DNA of 64,000 nucleotides, taken from Pseudobdellovibrionaceae bacterium. Lineage in GTDB: Bacteria; Bdellovibrionota; Bdellovibrionia; Bdellovibrionales; Bdellovibrionaceae. The notes beneath the pieces were generated by a model, which was given only the letters and a program-made list of their open reading frames with translations, was not told where the DNA came from and ran no database searches. Position numbers and translations under genes: made by a program. The stretch spans positions 1,644,565 to 1,708,564 of the forward strand of contig JAHBUV010000001.1 of assembly GCA_019637915.1 (NCBI GenBank). Direction: 5' to 3'. Within the stretch, counting starts at the first letter, position 1, and each line of letters starts with the position of its first letter. Positions 7,888-18,433 of the stretch are shown piece after piece.

Positions 7888-9408
7888 CTATTCTTCCGGC
7901 TTCGGCGGTTCCTGCTGAGGACCCTCGCCCAGTTTGTGGGTCGTGTACTGGTTGCCGTCGAAGCGGTACAGATGCGGTTCGTTGTCCATCACCGTGACCA
8001 GGTTCACGGGGCGGGTCCAGAGTTTCTGGACGTTTTTGAGCGTCGCCTGCATGAAGTCCGGCTGCATGTCGATGCCCTCGTGCAGGTGCTGCAGCAGCAG
8101 CTCGCCGCGGTTTTCGAAGTTGGCGTCCTCGATGCGGATGATGGGCTGGCCGAAGTTCGTCATGTGGAACAGCAGCTTCGCCTTGATCGCCTTGAAGTCC
8201 CGCGTGTCGACCTCGAAGCGGTTCGTGCGTTTGTTGAATTTGTACACGAAGAGCTTGTTGCGCACGCAGAAGTCTTCCGTCAGGAACTCGTCGATGAAGG
8301 TGACGTCGTTGTAGATGCGGCGCACTTCGAAGATTTTCTGGCGGCCCAGGCCCGTCTTGCGGTCCCAGTGCTTGCGCTCGTTGACGTCGTCGCACTGTTC
8401 CCACTCGCGCCCGAACTGGCCCTTGTCCCAGCGCTCTTCGATGTCGCGCAGAAGCTCGATGCCGACCTTGTAGGGGTTGTAGCCGTTCGGCGCCATGGCC
8501 ATGGTGCCGCTGTGATGGTCGGCGAAATCGATGATCTCGGCGTCGGTGAGGATCTTCTGGGTCATGATCTTCGAGTGCCAGTACGAAGCCCAGCCCTCGT
8601 TCATGGTCTTGGTCATCCCCTGGGGGGAAAAGTAATAAGCCTCGTCGCGGATGATGGACAGGATGTCCTGCTGCCAGTCCTCGAGGGGGGCGTGATGGAT
8701 GAGGAAACGCAGGATGTCCTTTTCGGGCTCGGCCGGGAAGCGGTTGTGCTTTTCGGCCATTTTTTCGATCTGCTTGCGCTTTTGCTCCGCCACGAAATCC
8801 GGCGGATTGATGTAGTCGCGCATGTAGGGGCGGTTCACCTTCAAAAGACCCAGGTTCTGGTCCGCATCCTGGGGTTTATCCGCCTTCACCACCGACTTTT
8901 CCACATAGGGGCTGTAACGATCGATGAGGTTTTCCACCGACAGGCAGAGGTCGATGAAGCTTTCCACCGTGTCGTAGCCGTGACGGTCGATGTAGCGGCG
9001 GATGCGCGTGGCGTGGTTCGCCATCTCGTCCATCATCTTGCGGTTGGTCTTCGAGAACCAGATGTTGTTCTTGAAGAAGTCGCAGTGCCCGTAGACGTGG
9101 GCCATGACGAGTTTCTGGTCCATCAGCATGTTGCCTTCCATCAGGTAGGCGTAACAGGGGTCGGTGTTGATGACCATTTCGTAGATCTTCGACAGGCCGT
9201 ACTCGTAGGACTTCGACAGGTGCTCGTACTCCATGCCGAACTTCCAGTGCGGGTAGCGCACCGGGAAGCCGCCGTAAGCGGCGAACTGGTTGATCTGATC
9301 GTAGGTGATGAGCTCGAAAATCGTCTCGAAGCAATCAAGGCCGTACTCTTCGGCGACTTTTTTGATCTTGATGCGCTCGGCGTCCAGTTCGGGGGTGAGA
9401 TTCGCCAT
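7888..9408 (-). CDS. spoVR: SpoVR family protein
   Basis: Homologue of Bacillus SpoVR and E. coli YcgB, 506 residues, the usual length. The whole-length pattern is clear: MANLTPELDAERIKIKKVAEEYGLDCFETIFELITYDQ at the start, then FPVRYPHWKFGMEYE, INTDPCYAYLMEGN, a HVYGHCDFFKNN segment and the GMTKTMNEGWASYWHSKIM segment. The Glu/His-rich motifs look like metal ligands, but no enzyme activity is established. It acts in the cytoplasm. It starts 1 bp after yeaH ends, forming the conserved prkA-yeaH-spoVR set that is common in non-sporulating proteobacteria and linked to stationary-phase and nutrient-stress responses. Confidence 0.96.
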   Translation of the reverse strand: MANLTPELDAERIKIKKVAEEYGLDCFETIFELITYDQINQFAAYGGFPVRYPHWKFGMEYEHLSKSYEYGLSKIYEMVINTDPCYAYLMEGNMLMDQKLVMAHVYGHCDFFKNNIWFSKTNRKMMDEMANHATRIRRYIDRHGYDTVESFIDLCLSVENLIDRYSPYVEKSVVKADKPQDADQNLGLLKVNRPYMRDYINPPDFVAEQKRKQIEKMAEKHNRFPAEPEKDILRFLIHHAPLEDWQQDILSIIRDEAYYFSPQGMTKTMNEGWASYWHSKIMTQKILTDAEIIDFADHHSGTMAMAPNGYNPYKVGIELLRDIEERWDKGQFGREWEQCDDVNERKHWDRKTGLGRQKIFEVRRIYNDVTFIDEFLTEDFCVRNKLFVYKFNKRTNRFEVDTRDFKAIKAKLLFHMTNFGQPIIRIEDANFENRGELLLQHLHEGIDMQPDFMQATLKNVQKLWTRPVNLVTVMDNEPHLYRFDGNQYTTHKLGEGPQQEPPKPEE

Positions 9409-9409
9409 C

Positions 9410-10504
9410 TTATTTCCCCTTTCCCAGGAATTCCTTGATCGAGTCGAGGATCTTGTCGCGGTTTTCGATCTGGCTGAGGATGATGCGCTCGTCGTCGGGG
9501 AATTCCTTCTGCAGGTCCTTCAGGAACTGACCGCTGCCGTACTTGGATTCCACCTGGCCGTAGGAGAAGACGTTCACGTTCGGCAGGAAGAACTCGTTGA
9601 TCAGGCGCACGCACAGGCGCGTGTCCTCCCCGCTCCAGTTGTCGCCATCGCTGAAATGATAGGGGTAGATGTTCCACTGGCTCGGCGGGTAATCGGCTTC
9701 GATGATCTGCTGGCAGAGCTTGTAAGCCGAGCTGATGAGAGTGCCGCCGGATTCGCTGGTGCGGAAGAACGTGTTCTCGTCCACCTCTTTGGCGGCGGCG
9801 TCGTGGATGATGAAGCGGGTCTCAAGCCCCTTGTAGTGCTTCTTCAACCAGGCGTTGATCCAAAAGGACTCGATGCGCACGATCTCCTTCTGCTCGTCCC
9901 CCATGGAACCGGAGACGTCCATCATGTAGATGACGACGGCCTTGGTCTGCGGTTGCAGGACTTTTTTGAAGGTGCGGTACTGGAAATCGCGGCGGATCGG
10001 CACGATGACCGGGTCTTCGGGGTTGTATTGCCCGGAGGTGATGTAGCGCCGGAGGGCCTTTTTGTAGGTCTGACGGAACTGCCGCAAGCCCTCGGGACCC
10101 ACGGGGGCGATGCCCGAGTACTTCGTTTTGACGGTGTCGATGTTCTTATGGCCTTTGGGAAGGATGCGCGGCAGCTCGAGCTTCTCGCCCAGGATGTCGG
10201 CGAGCTCGTCCATGGACAATTCCACTTCGACCAGGTGCTCGCCCGGCTGATCGCCGGCCTGCCCCTGGCCTTCCCCGGGCTCACCGGCCGCTTCGCCGGG
10301 CTCGCCCTCGCCCTGACCGACGCCGCCCTGCTGTTTCGGGCCGTAACGGAAATTGGGGATATCGATCTGCGGGAGCGGGATCTTGACGAACTCGTTCTCC
10401 CGCTTGCCGATCATCTCGCCCTGGGAAACGTATTTCCGGAATTCCTCCTTCACCTTCCCCTTGACGATGTCTTTGAATCGGTTGTTGTCTTCCCGGATCG
10501 ACAT
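9410..10504 (-). CDS. yeaH: YeaH/YhbH (DUF444) von Willebrand-type domain protein
   Basis: A 364-residue DUF444 protein. The N-terminus (MSIREDNNRFKDIVKGKVKE) and the C-terminal von Willebrand A-like domain are clear. That domain has an intact metal-ion-dependent adhesion site, D196-V-S-G-S200-M, and a later YHFSDGDNWSG. Between residues ~57 and 90 lies a Gly/Glu/Gln-rich low-complexity linker built on GEGEPGE-type repeats. In the E. coli system YeaH works with the kinase YeaG/PrkA in nitrogen- and stationary-phase stress; the same partnership is inferred from the gene order. An 8-bp gap separates it from the prkA stop, and one base separates it from spoVR. Confidence 0.96.
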   Translation of the reverse strand: MSIREDNNRFKDIVKGKVKEEFRKYVSQGEMIGKRENEFVKIPLPQIDIPNFRYGPKQQGGVGQGEGEPGEAAGEPGEGQGQAGDQPGEHLVEVELSMDELADILGEKLELPRILPKGHKNIDTVKTKYSGIAPVGPEGLRQFRQTYKKALRRYITSGQYNPEDPVIVPIRRDFQYRTFKKVLQPQTKAVVIYMMDVSGSMGDEQKEIVRIESFWINAWLKKHYKGLETRFIIHDAAAKEVDENTFFRTSESGGTLISSAYKLCQQIIEADYPPSQWNIYPYHFSDGDNWSGEDTRLCVRLINEFFLPNVNVFSYGQVESKYGSGQFLKDLQKEFPDDERIILSQIENRDKILDSIKEFLGKGK

Positions 10505-10512
10505 TCCATGTC

Positions 10513-12588
<2,076 letters not shown>

Positions 12589-12672
12589 GATGACTCCTTC
12601 GAAAAAATGAAATCCCCTACCTAAGATTATGCCTCAAGTCGGGACGGTTAGCGAAATAATGTGTCAGAAATC

Positions 12673-13293
12673 TTAGAGTCGTATCACCTTGAAGCCACTC
12701 GGCGTCTCGAGACGGAAGGTGCCGTCCTTGAACTGGACTTCGGTCTGGGGATGATCAAAGGCCCAATCCATCTCGAATTCCGCGCCCCTCACTTTCACGG
12801 TTTTTCCCGATTCGTGACGGTTCCAAGCGATCGTGAGCCCGCGGCGGGCCGAACGGCACTCGCTCACCAGGCGGTCCTCACCGGCCTGACAGACCCAGTC
12901 GGTCCCGCGGATCGGCTCGTCGAAGGCGATGTGGCGCAGGATCTGGGGGGACAAGGCGATTTTCACCAGCGGCCGCAGGGCGTTTTCGGTGAGGGGACCC
13001 TCGTAAAACTGTTTTTGTGGGTAAACCGCGCAACGGAAGCCCTGCTGGTCCATGACGTAGCTGGCGACCGGGTAACCCATGATCGCGGTGGCCTCCAGAC
13101 GCAAGGGCCCGGTCTTTTCACCCAGGACGTCCACCGACAGGGACTGGGATTTGTTGCGGCTCAGATCCTTGACGCGCATTTTGGTTTCCCAACGGGCTTT
13201 GTCGATGGGGCCGGACACCGCTTTTTTCGGGGAGGTGCTACAGGCCGCCAGAAAGAACGCGAAAATTCCGAGGGAAAATATCTTGAGCGTCAT
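12673..13293 (-). CDS. Lipoprotein of LolB-like appearance, unknown function
   Basis: A 206-residue lipoprotein: a signal peptide with lipobox FFLAA|C18. The mature part resembles the half-barrel LolB/DUF4292 type of fold: RWETKMRVKDLSRNKSQSL then LRLEATAIMGYPVASYVMD, and a C-terminal EVQFKDGTFRLETPSGFKV. That assignment is by sequence feel only. If correct it would bind lipid or lipoprotein near the outer membrane. Its start region and that of the divergent membrane protein (13323) are only 29 bp apart. It lies 84 bp after the prkA start on the same strand; the prkA promoter must lie in 12589-12672, where I see no convincing -35/-10 match. Confidence 0.7.
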   Translation of the reverse strand: MTLKIFSLGIFAFFLAACSTSPKKAVSGPIDKARWETKMRVKDLSRNKSQSLSVDVLGEKTGPLRLEATAIMGYPVASYVMDQQGFRCAVYPQKQFYEGPLTENALRPLVKIALSPQILRHIAFDEPIRGTDWVCQAGEDRLVSECRSARRGLTIAWNRHESGKTVKVRGAEFEMDWAFDHPQTEVQFKDGTFRLETPSGFKVIRL

Positions 13294-13322
13294 GCAGACT
13301 GGTATCCATACTGGGGGAAGAA

Positions 13323-13919
13323 ATGTCAATGAAGCGCACGGGCGAGTGGTTCGGCCTCGCCATTCAGGAAATCCGCCGCCGGCCGCTCTTTTGGTTCGGT
13401 TTCGGCGCCGCCCAGGTTCTGGTTCTGTGGAGCCAGGATCTGGTCGCCTATCTCGGCACCCTCGTCGCGTCGAGCTTGAGCGTGCTGCTCCTGGCGCGCC
13501 AGTTCACTCCGCGCTGGCGTCCCTTCGCGCGCCCCCTGCTGGCGCTGGGCCTGCTCAATTTCCCCTTCACGGCCCTGTGGTTGATTCTTTCTTCGCTTTA
13601 CGAAAACGCCGGCTGGCTGTCGGCGATCTCGCCGCTGTGGTCTTTGCCGATCCTGTTCTGCATGTGCTGGGCCCTGTGGGCGCTGGCCTTCACCGTGGCC
13701 CGCATCACCTCGGGCACTTTGTCCCTGGATGAAGCCCTGAAAGGGGCCTGGCGCGACCTGCGCGCCGACCTTCCCACGTTCTTCTGGTCGTCCTTGCTTC
13801 TGGCGATGATGTTTTCTTTGTCGTTTTACGCCAAGGGCCTGGGCTTTTTCCTCTCAGCGCCCCTGGTCTTGGCGTACCTGAAAGTCGGGCTTGAGAACGC
13901 GCGGGCCGCGAGGTCTTAG
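13323..13919 (+). CDS. Integral membrane protein of unknown function
   Basis: A 198-residue inner-membrane protein, rich in Leu, Trp and Phe, with about five hydrophobic segments (around residues 22-40, 42-58, 70-90, 100-125 and 155-185). A short loop between segments 4 and 5 (LDEALKGAWRDLRADLPT) resembles the linkers of glycerophosphoryl-diester or YciC/DUF975-type membrane families, but no firm match can be made. The ATG at 13323 has GGGGGAAG upstream; an ATG two codons on is also possible. It is convergent with the TPR lipoprotein gene, with stop codons overlapping by 4 bp. No operon partner is visible. Confidence 0.75.
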   Translation: MSMKRTGEWFGLAIQEIRRRPLFWFGFGAAQVLVLWSQDLVAYLGTLVASSLSVLLLARQFTPRWRPFARPLLALGLLNFPFTALWLILSSLYENAGWLSAISPLWSLPILFCMCWALWALAFTVARITSGTLSLDEALKGAWRDLRADLPTFFWSSLLLAMMFSLSFYAKGLGFFLSAPLVLAYLKVGLENARAARS

Positions 13920-15763
13920 CGTCCCGACGCGGCGGCGGGCGCGCGACCCTGCCACTTCTGACCGTTGATGGCGCCGATTTTCAGTTTGATCTCCTCGATC
14001 TTTTTGCTGTCGGTCTCGAGCTGCAAGGCCTTGTTGTACATGTCGAAGGCTTTTTCCGACATGGCGGTCTTCATGTAAGCGTCGCCCAGGTGCTCGGCGA
14101 TGACGCTGACCGTGGGCTGATAGCGGACGGCCGCCTCCAGCAGGCGCACGGCTTCGGCGTATTCGCCCTTTTTGAAGAGGATCCAGCCCAGGGTGTCCAG
14201 GATGTAACCGTCTTTCGGCTCGAGATCGGTGGCGCGGCGGGCGAGTTTTTCGGCCTCGTCCAGGCGCTCGTTCGACTCCGCCCAGGTGAAGGCGAGGTAG
14301 TTCAGGCCCTGGACGTGGTTGGGATCGAGCTCGATGACTTTTTCCATGTGCTCGATGACTTTCGTTTTGTTGCCCAGGCGGTCGTTGATCGTGCCGTAGT
14401 AAAAACGCAGCTGCGCGTTTTCCGGGAACTTGGTGATGGCTTGCGCGAGGCTCGCCTCCGCCTTCTGGAACTCGCCCTTTTCATCGAGGAGCGAGGCGTA
14501 CATGGCGTACATCTGCGGCGCCTCTTTTTTGGCGGCCAGGCCCTTTTCGAGGATGGCGATGGCGTCGTCGAGACGGTTTTTGCCCTTCATCAGGTAGGCC
14601 GCGTGGATGGTCGCCTCCTCGAAGTAGGTGCTGTCCGCGGGAATGCGGCGGAAATGGGCGATCGCCTTGTCGTCCTGCTTCGTTTCCTCGTAAACGGCGG
14701 CCAGGTAGAAACGCACCTTGTCCGATTCCGGGGCCTCTTTCAGGATGTCCTCGAGTTTCGCGGTCGCCTTGTCGTAGATTTTCTTTTCGATCAGGATCAG
14801 GGCCATGCGCAATTTGGCGGACAACGGATCATCGCCGTTCTGCTCGAGCGTCTCGAGCTGCTCGTAGGCCTCGTCGAATTTGTTCTTTTCGATGAAATAC
14901 TGGCTCAACAGCTCGGCCACGCGCACGTTCGGGCCCTGCTCCTTCTGGAAGCGCAGCAGGAACTGCACACCTTTGTCCTCTTGCTTGCGCTGCTGGTAGA
15001 GGGAATTCAGCGCCAGCGCGCTGTCGGCGTGGTCCGGCTTGATTTTCAGGGCCTTGTGGAAGGCTTCCTCCGAAGCCTTCTGGTACTTCGCCTCTCTCTG
15101 CTCGGAGCGCACGCGGCCGATGTAGTACCAGGCCAGGTGCGGCGAAGCGTAGTCCGGGTTTTTCGCCAGGGACTCGAAAGACTTCACGGCTTTGTCGAAC
15201 TGCTTCTGCTCCGACCACACGGCGCCGAGGTACAGCGGCGCCTCGAGATTGTCGGGCTTGATCTTCATGACCTGCTCGTATTGCACGACGGCTTTGTCGT
15301 AGTTCTTCATCGCCGAGTACAAACCGCCCAGCAACAAACGGGCGTCGACGTTTTTCGGGTCTTTCTTCGCCACTTCCTCGGCCTGCTCGATGGATTCGGA
15401 GATGAACCCCGCCCGCAGGTACTCGGTCGCCAGGCGCAGCCGCACGGCCAGCGAGGCGGGATCGTAAACCAGGGTCATCTTGAAGGCCTCGATGGCCTTT
15501 TGCCGCGAACCGTCCAGCGAATAGGCCTCGCCCATCGAGAAATGGTAGTCGGCTTGGGTGCGCATGTAAGTGGGATCGATGGTGGAGGCGGCATCGCTCG
15601 AGGGGGTCGGCGGGGTCATCGAAGCGGGGGCGCGGTTGTGATCGTTGTAGGCGGAATCGTAGTAGGAAGCCCGACCTTCGTTGTCCGGGGTGGTGGCGCA
15701 GGAGGTGATCAACACCGTCATCGGGATCAGCAGGGCGGCAAGGCCTTTGAATGCGCGCGACAT
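13916..15763 (-). CDS. TPR-repeat lipoprotein
   Basis: A 615-residue lipoprotein: signal peptide with lipobox LITS|C22, a Ser/Pro-rich spacer to about residue 65, then tandem tetratricopeptide repeats to the C-terminus. Repeat signatures include AIEAFKMTLVYDP, VVQYEQVMKIKPDNLEA, AFHKALKIKPDHADSALAL and DEAEKLARRATDLEPKDGYI. TPR solenoids bind protein partners, so this is likely an outer-membrane or periplasmic scaffold. The ATG at 15763 has AAGGAG upstream. A pseudopilin-like gene lies 60 bp upstream on the same strand, so an assembly role for an envelope machine is possible but unproven. Confidence 0.88.
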   Translation of the reverse strand: MSRAFKGLAALLIPMTVLITSCATTPDNEGRASYYDSAYNDHNRAPASMTPPTPSSDAASTIDPTYMRTQADYHFSMGEAYSLDGSRQKAIEAFKMTLVYDPASLAVRLRLATEYLRAGFISESIEQAEEVAKKDPKNVDARLLLGGLYSAMKNYDKAVVQYEQVMKIKPDNLEAPLYLGAVWSEQKQFDKAVKSFESLAKNPDYASPHLAWYYIGRVRSEQREAKYQKASEEAFHKALKIKPDHADSALALNSLYQQRKQEDKGVQFLLRFQKEQGPNVRVAELLSQYFIEKNKFDEAYEQLETLEQNGDDPLSAKLRMALILIEKKIYDKATAKLEDILKEAPESDKVRFYLAAVYEETKQDDKAIAHFRRIPADSTYFEEATIHAAYLMKGKNRLDDAIAILEKGLAAKKEAPQMYAMYASLLDEKGEFQKAEASLAQAITKFPENAQLRFYYGTINDRLGNKTKVIEHMEKVIELDPNHVQGLNYLAFTWAESNERLDEAEKLARRATDLEPKDGYILDTLGWILFKKGEYAEAVRLLEAAVRYQPTVSVIAEHLGDAYMKTAMSEKAFDMYNKALQLETDSKKIEEIKLKIGAINGQKWQGRAPAAASGR

Positions 15764-15823
15764 TGGAACTCCTTCGCTCCAATCGCTATCGGCCTTTCCG
15801 GAGAGCCACTTGAGGCTGGATGC

Positions 15824-16264
15824 CTAAAAGGCGAGCACGAGAACCACATCGTCATCGGGCTCGGAACCCGGCACTCCGTCCGGGCCGGCGGAGCGCATTT
15901 CCACCCGGATTTTTCCATCCGGAATCGACTGAAGTCGGTAACTGTAAGCGTGGCCCCACGGGTCTTGGCCCATCAGGCCCTCGGAAGGCGTGCCGGGGAT
16001 GAAGCGCTGCTCGGTGGACGCGGAAGCAGGACCTCGGGACAGGGTCAGCGCCTGACCTTCGTCCGGACTTGAAACCAACGATTCTTTGTAAAGTTGAGCC
16101 ACTTGATAAGCCAAAACCTCGGCCTTGGCCCGGGCGCGCACGACGCGCTCTTCCGGAGATGTTCGACTGACAGGCAGCACCGCAAGTCCCAAAAGAGCCA
16201 CGAGTCCAACGAACGGAAAAATCCAGGACTTTGCTATAACTTCTTGATTTTCTTCATTTTTCAT
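15824..16264 (-). CDS. Pseudopilin-like (GspG-type) membrane-anchored protein
   Basis: A 146-residue protein with one N-terminal membrane segment (about residues 12-32) followed by an amphipathic helix (EERVVRARAKAEVLAYQVAQLYKESLV). Its C-terminus looks like a type II secretion major pseudopilin: DPWGHAYSYRLQ, then SAGPDGVPGSEPDDDVVL, the calcium-binding-type tail of GspG. It lacks a clear prepilin-peptidase site (no G|FTLxE before the hydrophobic stretch), so it may be a non-pilin protein that kept the GspG tail. The ATG at 16264 is chosen; one at 16273 is possible. It stands upstream of the TPR lipoprotein, with no other secretion gene nearby. Confidence 0.65.
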   Translation of the reverse strand: MKNEENQEVIAKSWIFPFVGLVALLGLAVLPVSRTSPEERVVRARAKAEVLAYQVAQLYKESLVSSPDEGQALTLSRGPASASTEQRFIPGTPSEGLMGQDPWGHAYSYRLQSIPDGKIRVEMRSAGPDGVPGSEPDDDVVLVLAF

Positions 16265-16425
16265 AAAACCCATCAGGTCATCCGATGCCCTTCCTTAAGA
16301 CTTTCGGCCTGTTGGAGATAAAACTTAAGGCACCGCGACGAAAAGAGGAACCGGGGCAAGATGGAACTTTGTCCCACTCTGAGAGAAATGCCGCTTTGCC
16401 CCTAAAGAAGCTGAAGTGGCCCTGC

Positions 16426-16454
16426 TTGACAAGGGGTGTCTGCGGGGCTAAGTT
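16426..16454 (+). promoter_or_regulatory. Sigma-70-type promoter for the PhaR-like gene
   Basis: TTGACA at 16426-16431 is a perfect -35. After a 17-bp spacer comes TAAGTT at 16449-16454 (3 of 6 matches to the -10 consensus). Transcription would start about 90-95 bp before the ATG at 16555. The gap 16265-16554 holds no gene that I can support. It also holds a GGGGCAA/TTGCCCC inverted pair upstream of the promoter that could be a regulator site. Confidence 0.55.
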
Positions 16455-16554
16455 GCCGCCATTCGTCGACACCTGGGGTTTGAAAGAATCTCGGAATGTC
16501 CACAAAGGTTTTAAAAACAAGGGGTTAGGAACTCCCTAAACACAGGGGGTCCAT

Positions 16555-17115
16555 ATGGGAGGCACTTTGATCAATCAAAACGAAAGCACGATGACGGCGA
16601 AGCCGAACTCCAAAGTGAAGATCATCAAGCGCTATCAGAACCGCAAGCTCTACGACACTCAGCAAAGCTGCTATGTCACGTTGGACGATATCGCCAAAAT
16701 GATCCGCAGCAATGAGGAAGTGATGGTCATCGACAACAAGTCGAAGAACGACATCACGGCCGCCACGCTGACCCAAATCATTTTCGAATCGGAAAAGAAA
16801 GCGTCGCAATACGCTCCCCTTTTCACGCTGCGTGAAATCATCCAGAACGGCAATGGCTCGATCTCGAGCTACCTCGCCAAGCTGGGCGCTTTCCCGCTCG
16901 ACTACATGGCCAAGCAGGTTCAAGCCGCCGCCGAGCGCATCTCGACCGACGACGTGAAGCAGAACTTGGAAAACCGCGTGGCCTCCGCCGCCACCCGTTA
17001 CGCCGGTGACACCACCGCGAAAGCCGCCGCTGAAAAAGCCACGGTTCTCCCGGGCGGTCAGCAGGACGAGGAAACCCCGAACCTGCCCATCAGCACCCAA
17101 GGTCTGAACAACTAA
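16555..17115 (+). CDS. phaR: PhaR-type polyhydroxyalkanoate synthesis regulator
   Basis: A 186-residue DNA-binding protein of the PHB/PHA accumulation regulator family. The N-terminal domain is recognisable from KIIKRYQNRKLYDTQQSCYV (residues ~22-41) through LDDIAKMIRS and VIDNKSKNDITAATLTQII; this is the PHB_acc_N DNA-binding domain, which in other bacteria also binds PHA polymer. The C-terminal ~70 residues are Ala/Thr/Gln rich and probably disordered. A ribosome site (AGGGGG) precedes the ATG at 16555. It has its own promoter and terminator, so it is monocistronic. No PHA synthase or phasin gene is visible in the window. Confidence 0.85.
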   Translation: MGGTLINQNESTMTAKPNSKVKIIKRYQNRKLYDTQQSCYVTLDDIAKMIRSNEEVMVIDNKSKNDITAATLTQIIFESEKKASQYAPLFTLREIIQNGNGSISSYLAKLGAFPLDYMAKQVQAAAERISTDDVKQNLENRVASAATRYAGDTTAKAAAEKATVLPGGQQDEETPNLPISTQGLNN

Positions 17116-17144
17116 GTTCATTGCACTGAAGTTGTTTTTGAGCG

Positions 17145-17178
17145 AAACCCCGGCCATCCGCCGGGGTTTTGTTTTTTT
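17145..17178 (+). terminator. Rho-independent terminator of the PhaR-like gene
   Basis: A 10-bp perfect stem (17145-17154 with 17160-17169, AAACCCCGGC/GCCGGGGTTT) with a 5-nt loop, followed by TGTTTTTTT. It lies 30 bp past the stop and abuts the 3' end of the convergent COG3014-like gene, so it may also limit read-through from that side. Confidence 0.9.
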
Positions 17179-18433
17179 AACGCAAAGCCCGCCACACCAC
17201 GAAAGTCTTTTGTCCCGGGCGGATCTTGATCTCCCGGGATTCGAGGCGGTCGGCGGTGGGGCGGTCGTCCGCCCCGAGTCCCTGCAGGCTGATCTTGTAA
17301 TCGCCGGCGCTCAATGGAACGCGGATGAATTGAACGGACTGCGGCAGTGTGGACCACTGCCGCAGATCTGCGCGGTCCGAGGCATGCATGGCGAACCACG
17401 CCACGAACCCCAGAAGCTCGTTCTTCTGGCGAATCTGATCGGCGGCCACTTCCTTCGCCGCGAAAGCGCCCACCCGGCGCGCGAACAACGAGGCGCGATC
17501 ATCGTTCAAAGTCTGGATCGCCGCGGATTGCACGTCATAAACTTTTTTACTTTCAACTTCAGGATGTCCCGGAATTTCCAGTCGCGCGCTTTGCGTCCGG
17601 CTGTCAACCGGCGCGAGATCCGGCCAGCGCGCGTCGCCGGCGCTGAAGACTTTGCGCGGGCCCCATCCCTGCTGGACGATCACGACGAGCTCGCCCTTTT
17701 TCTTGTCGTACCAGGCGGGATTTTCCTTCACGTGGGGGAATGTTTTTTTCCACTTCTGGTATTCATCCGGACGCTGCGCGAGCTTTGAGGCGCGGATCAG
17801 ATCTTCCGGCAAGCCTTGGATGGACGGGGAGATTTTATAAGCTTCGCGGTAAGCGATCAGCGCGTCGTCGTACTTGCGGTCCGCCTCCCACACCACGGCG
17901 GACAGGTATTTCGCGAAAGGATTGAGTTCGAAGTCTTTTTTGTCCTCGCCCCGCAGTTTGACGTATTTTTCGTTCATGCGGCGGGCCTCGACCAGGGCGT
18001 CGTCCAGCTGGCCAAGCTCGAGGAAATTCAGGGCCAGCTGCGCGTTGATGTAGATCTTCTCGAAGGTGTCGCCTTTGTATTGCTTCATCTCTTCGCTGAG
18101 CAGGAGGGAGCCGGCGACGCGGCTGACGGATTGGTAATCGACCGCTTCCGCCAGGCGGTCGGCCTGCAGGAAGGCCTTGCTGCTCTCTTTGTACTGACCG
18201 TTGATCTGCAGGGCACTGGCGTAATCGAGCAGGTAAACGAGTTGATCGCCGTCGGCGGTCCTGGCCAGGGGCTCGAGCTTTTCTATCGCCTCTTTGCCGC
18301 GTCCTTCCTCCAGCAGCGAACGCGCCTGCGACACCTTGCTTTGGTAGGTGGCGCACGCCGCGAGCAGGGCCGGAAAAAGAAAAAGACCCGCCACCGGGGC
18401 GAGTCTTTTCAGCAAAGAACGAACGGCTTCCAT
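17177..18433 (-). CDS. COG3014-type lipoprotein with TPR-like N-terminal region
   Basis: A 418-residue lipoprotein (lipobox LLAA|C27) of the COG3014 type. Residues ~30-210 form TPR-like helices (QARSLLEEGRGKEAIEKLEP, LALNFLELGQLDDALVEARR, DDALIAYREAYKISPSI). The middle has a KGELVVIVQQGWGPRK beta stretch, and the C-terminus is all-beta with RVPLSAGDYKISLQGLG and GQKTFVVWRA. It starts 1 bp inside the lpoB stop (TAATG), so the two are coupled. COG3014 genes are known to cluster with LpoB-type genes, which points to peptidoglycan-synthesis support at the outer membrane. That role is inferred. Confidence 0.85.
   Translation of the reverse strand: MEAVRSLLKRLAPVAGLFLFPALLAACATYQSKVSQARSLLEEGRGKEAIEKLEPLARTADGDQLVYLLDYASALQINGQYKESSKAFLQADRLAEAVDYQSVSRVAGSLLLSEEMKQYKGDTFEKIYINAQLALNFLELGQLDDALVEARRMNEKYVKLRGEDKKDFELNPFAKYLSAVVWEADRKYDDALIAYREAYKISPSIQGLPEDLIRASKLAQRPDEYQKWKKTFPHVKENPAWYDKKKGELVVIVQQGWGPRKVFSAGDARWPDLAPVDSRTQSARLEIPGHPEVESKKVYDVQSAAIQTLNDDRASLFARRVGAFAAKEVAADQIRQKNELLGFVAWFAMHASDRADLRQWSTLPQSVQFIRVPLSAGDYKISLQGLGADDRPTADRLESREIKIRPGQKTFVVWRALR

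Noticed and set aside
12589-12672. Promoter for the prkA operon
   Set aside because: A CATAAT element is visible, but no -35 hexamer is at acceptable spacing; not reported as a feature.
14090-16072. 660-codon open frame on the plus strand over the TPR gene
   Set aside because: Antisense to a clear TPR lipoprotein with regular repeats; composition typical of a shadow frame.
16285-16539. 84-codon open frame upstream of the PhaR-like gene
   Set aside because: It spans the promoter and has no recognisable sequence or conserved start.
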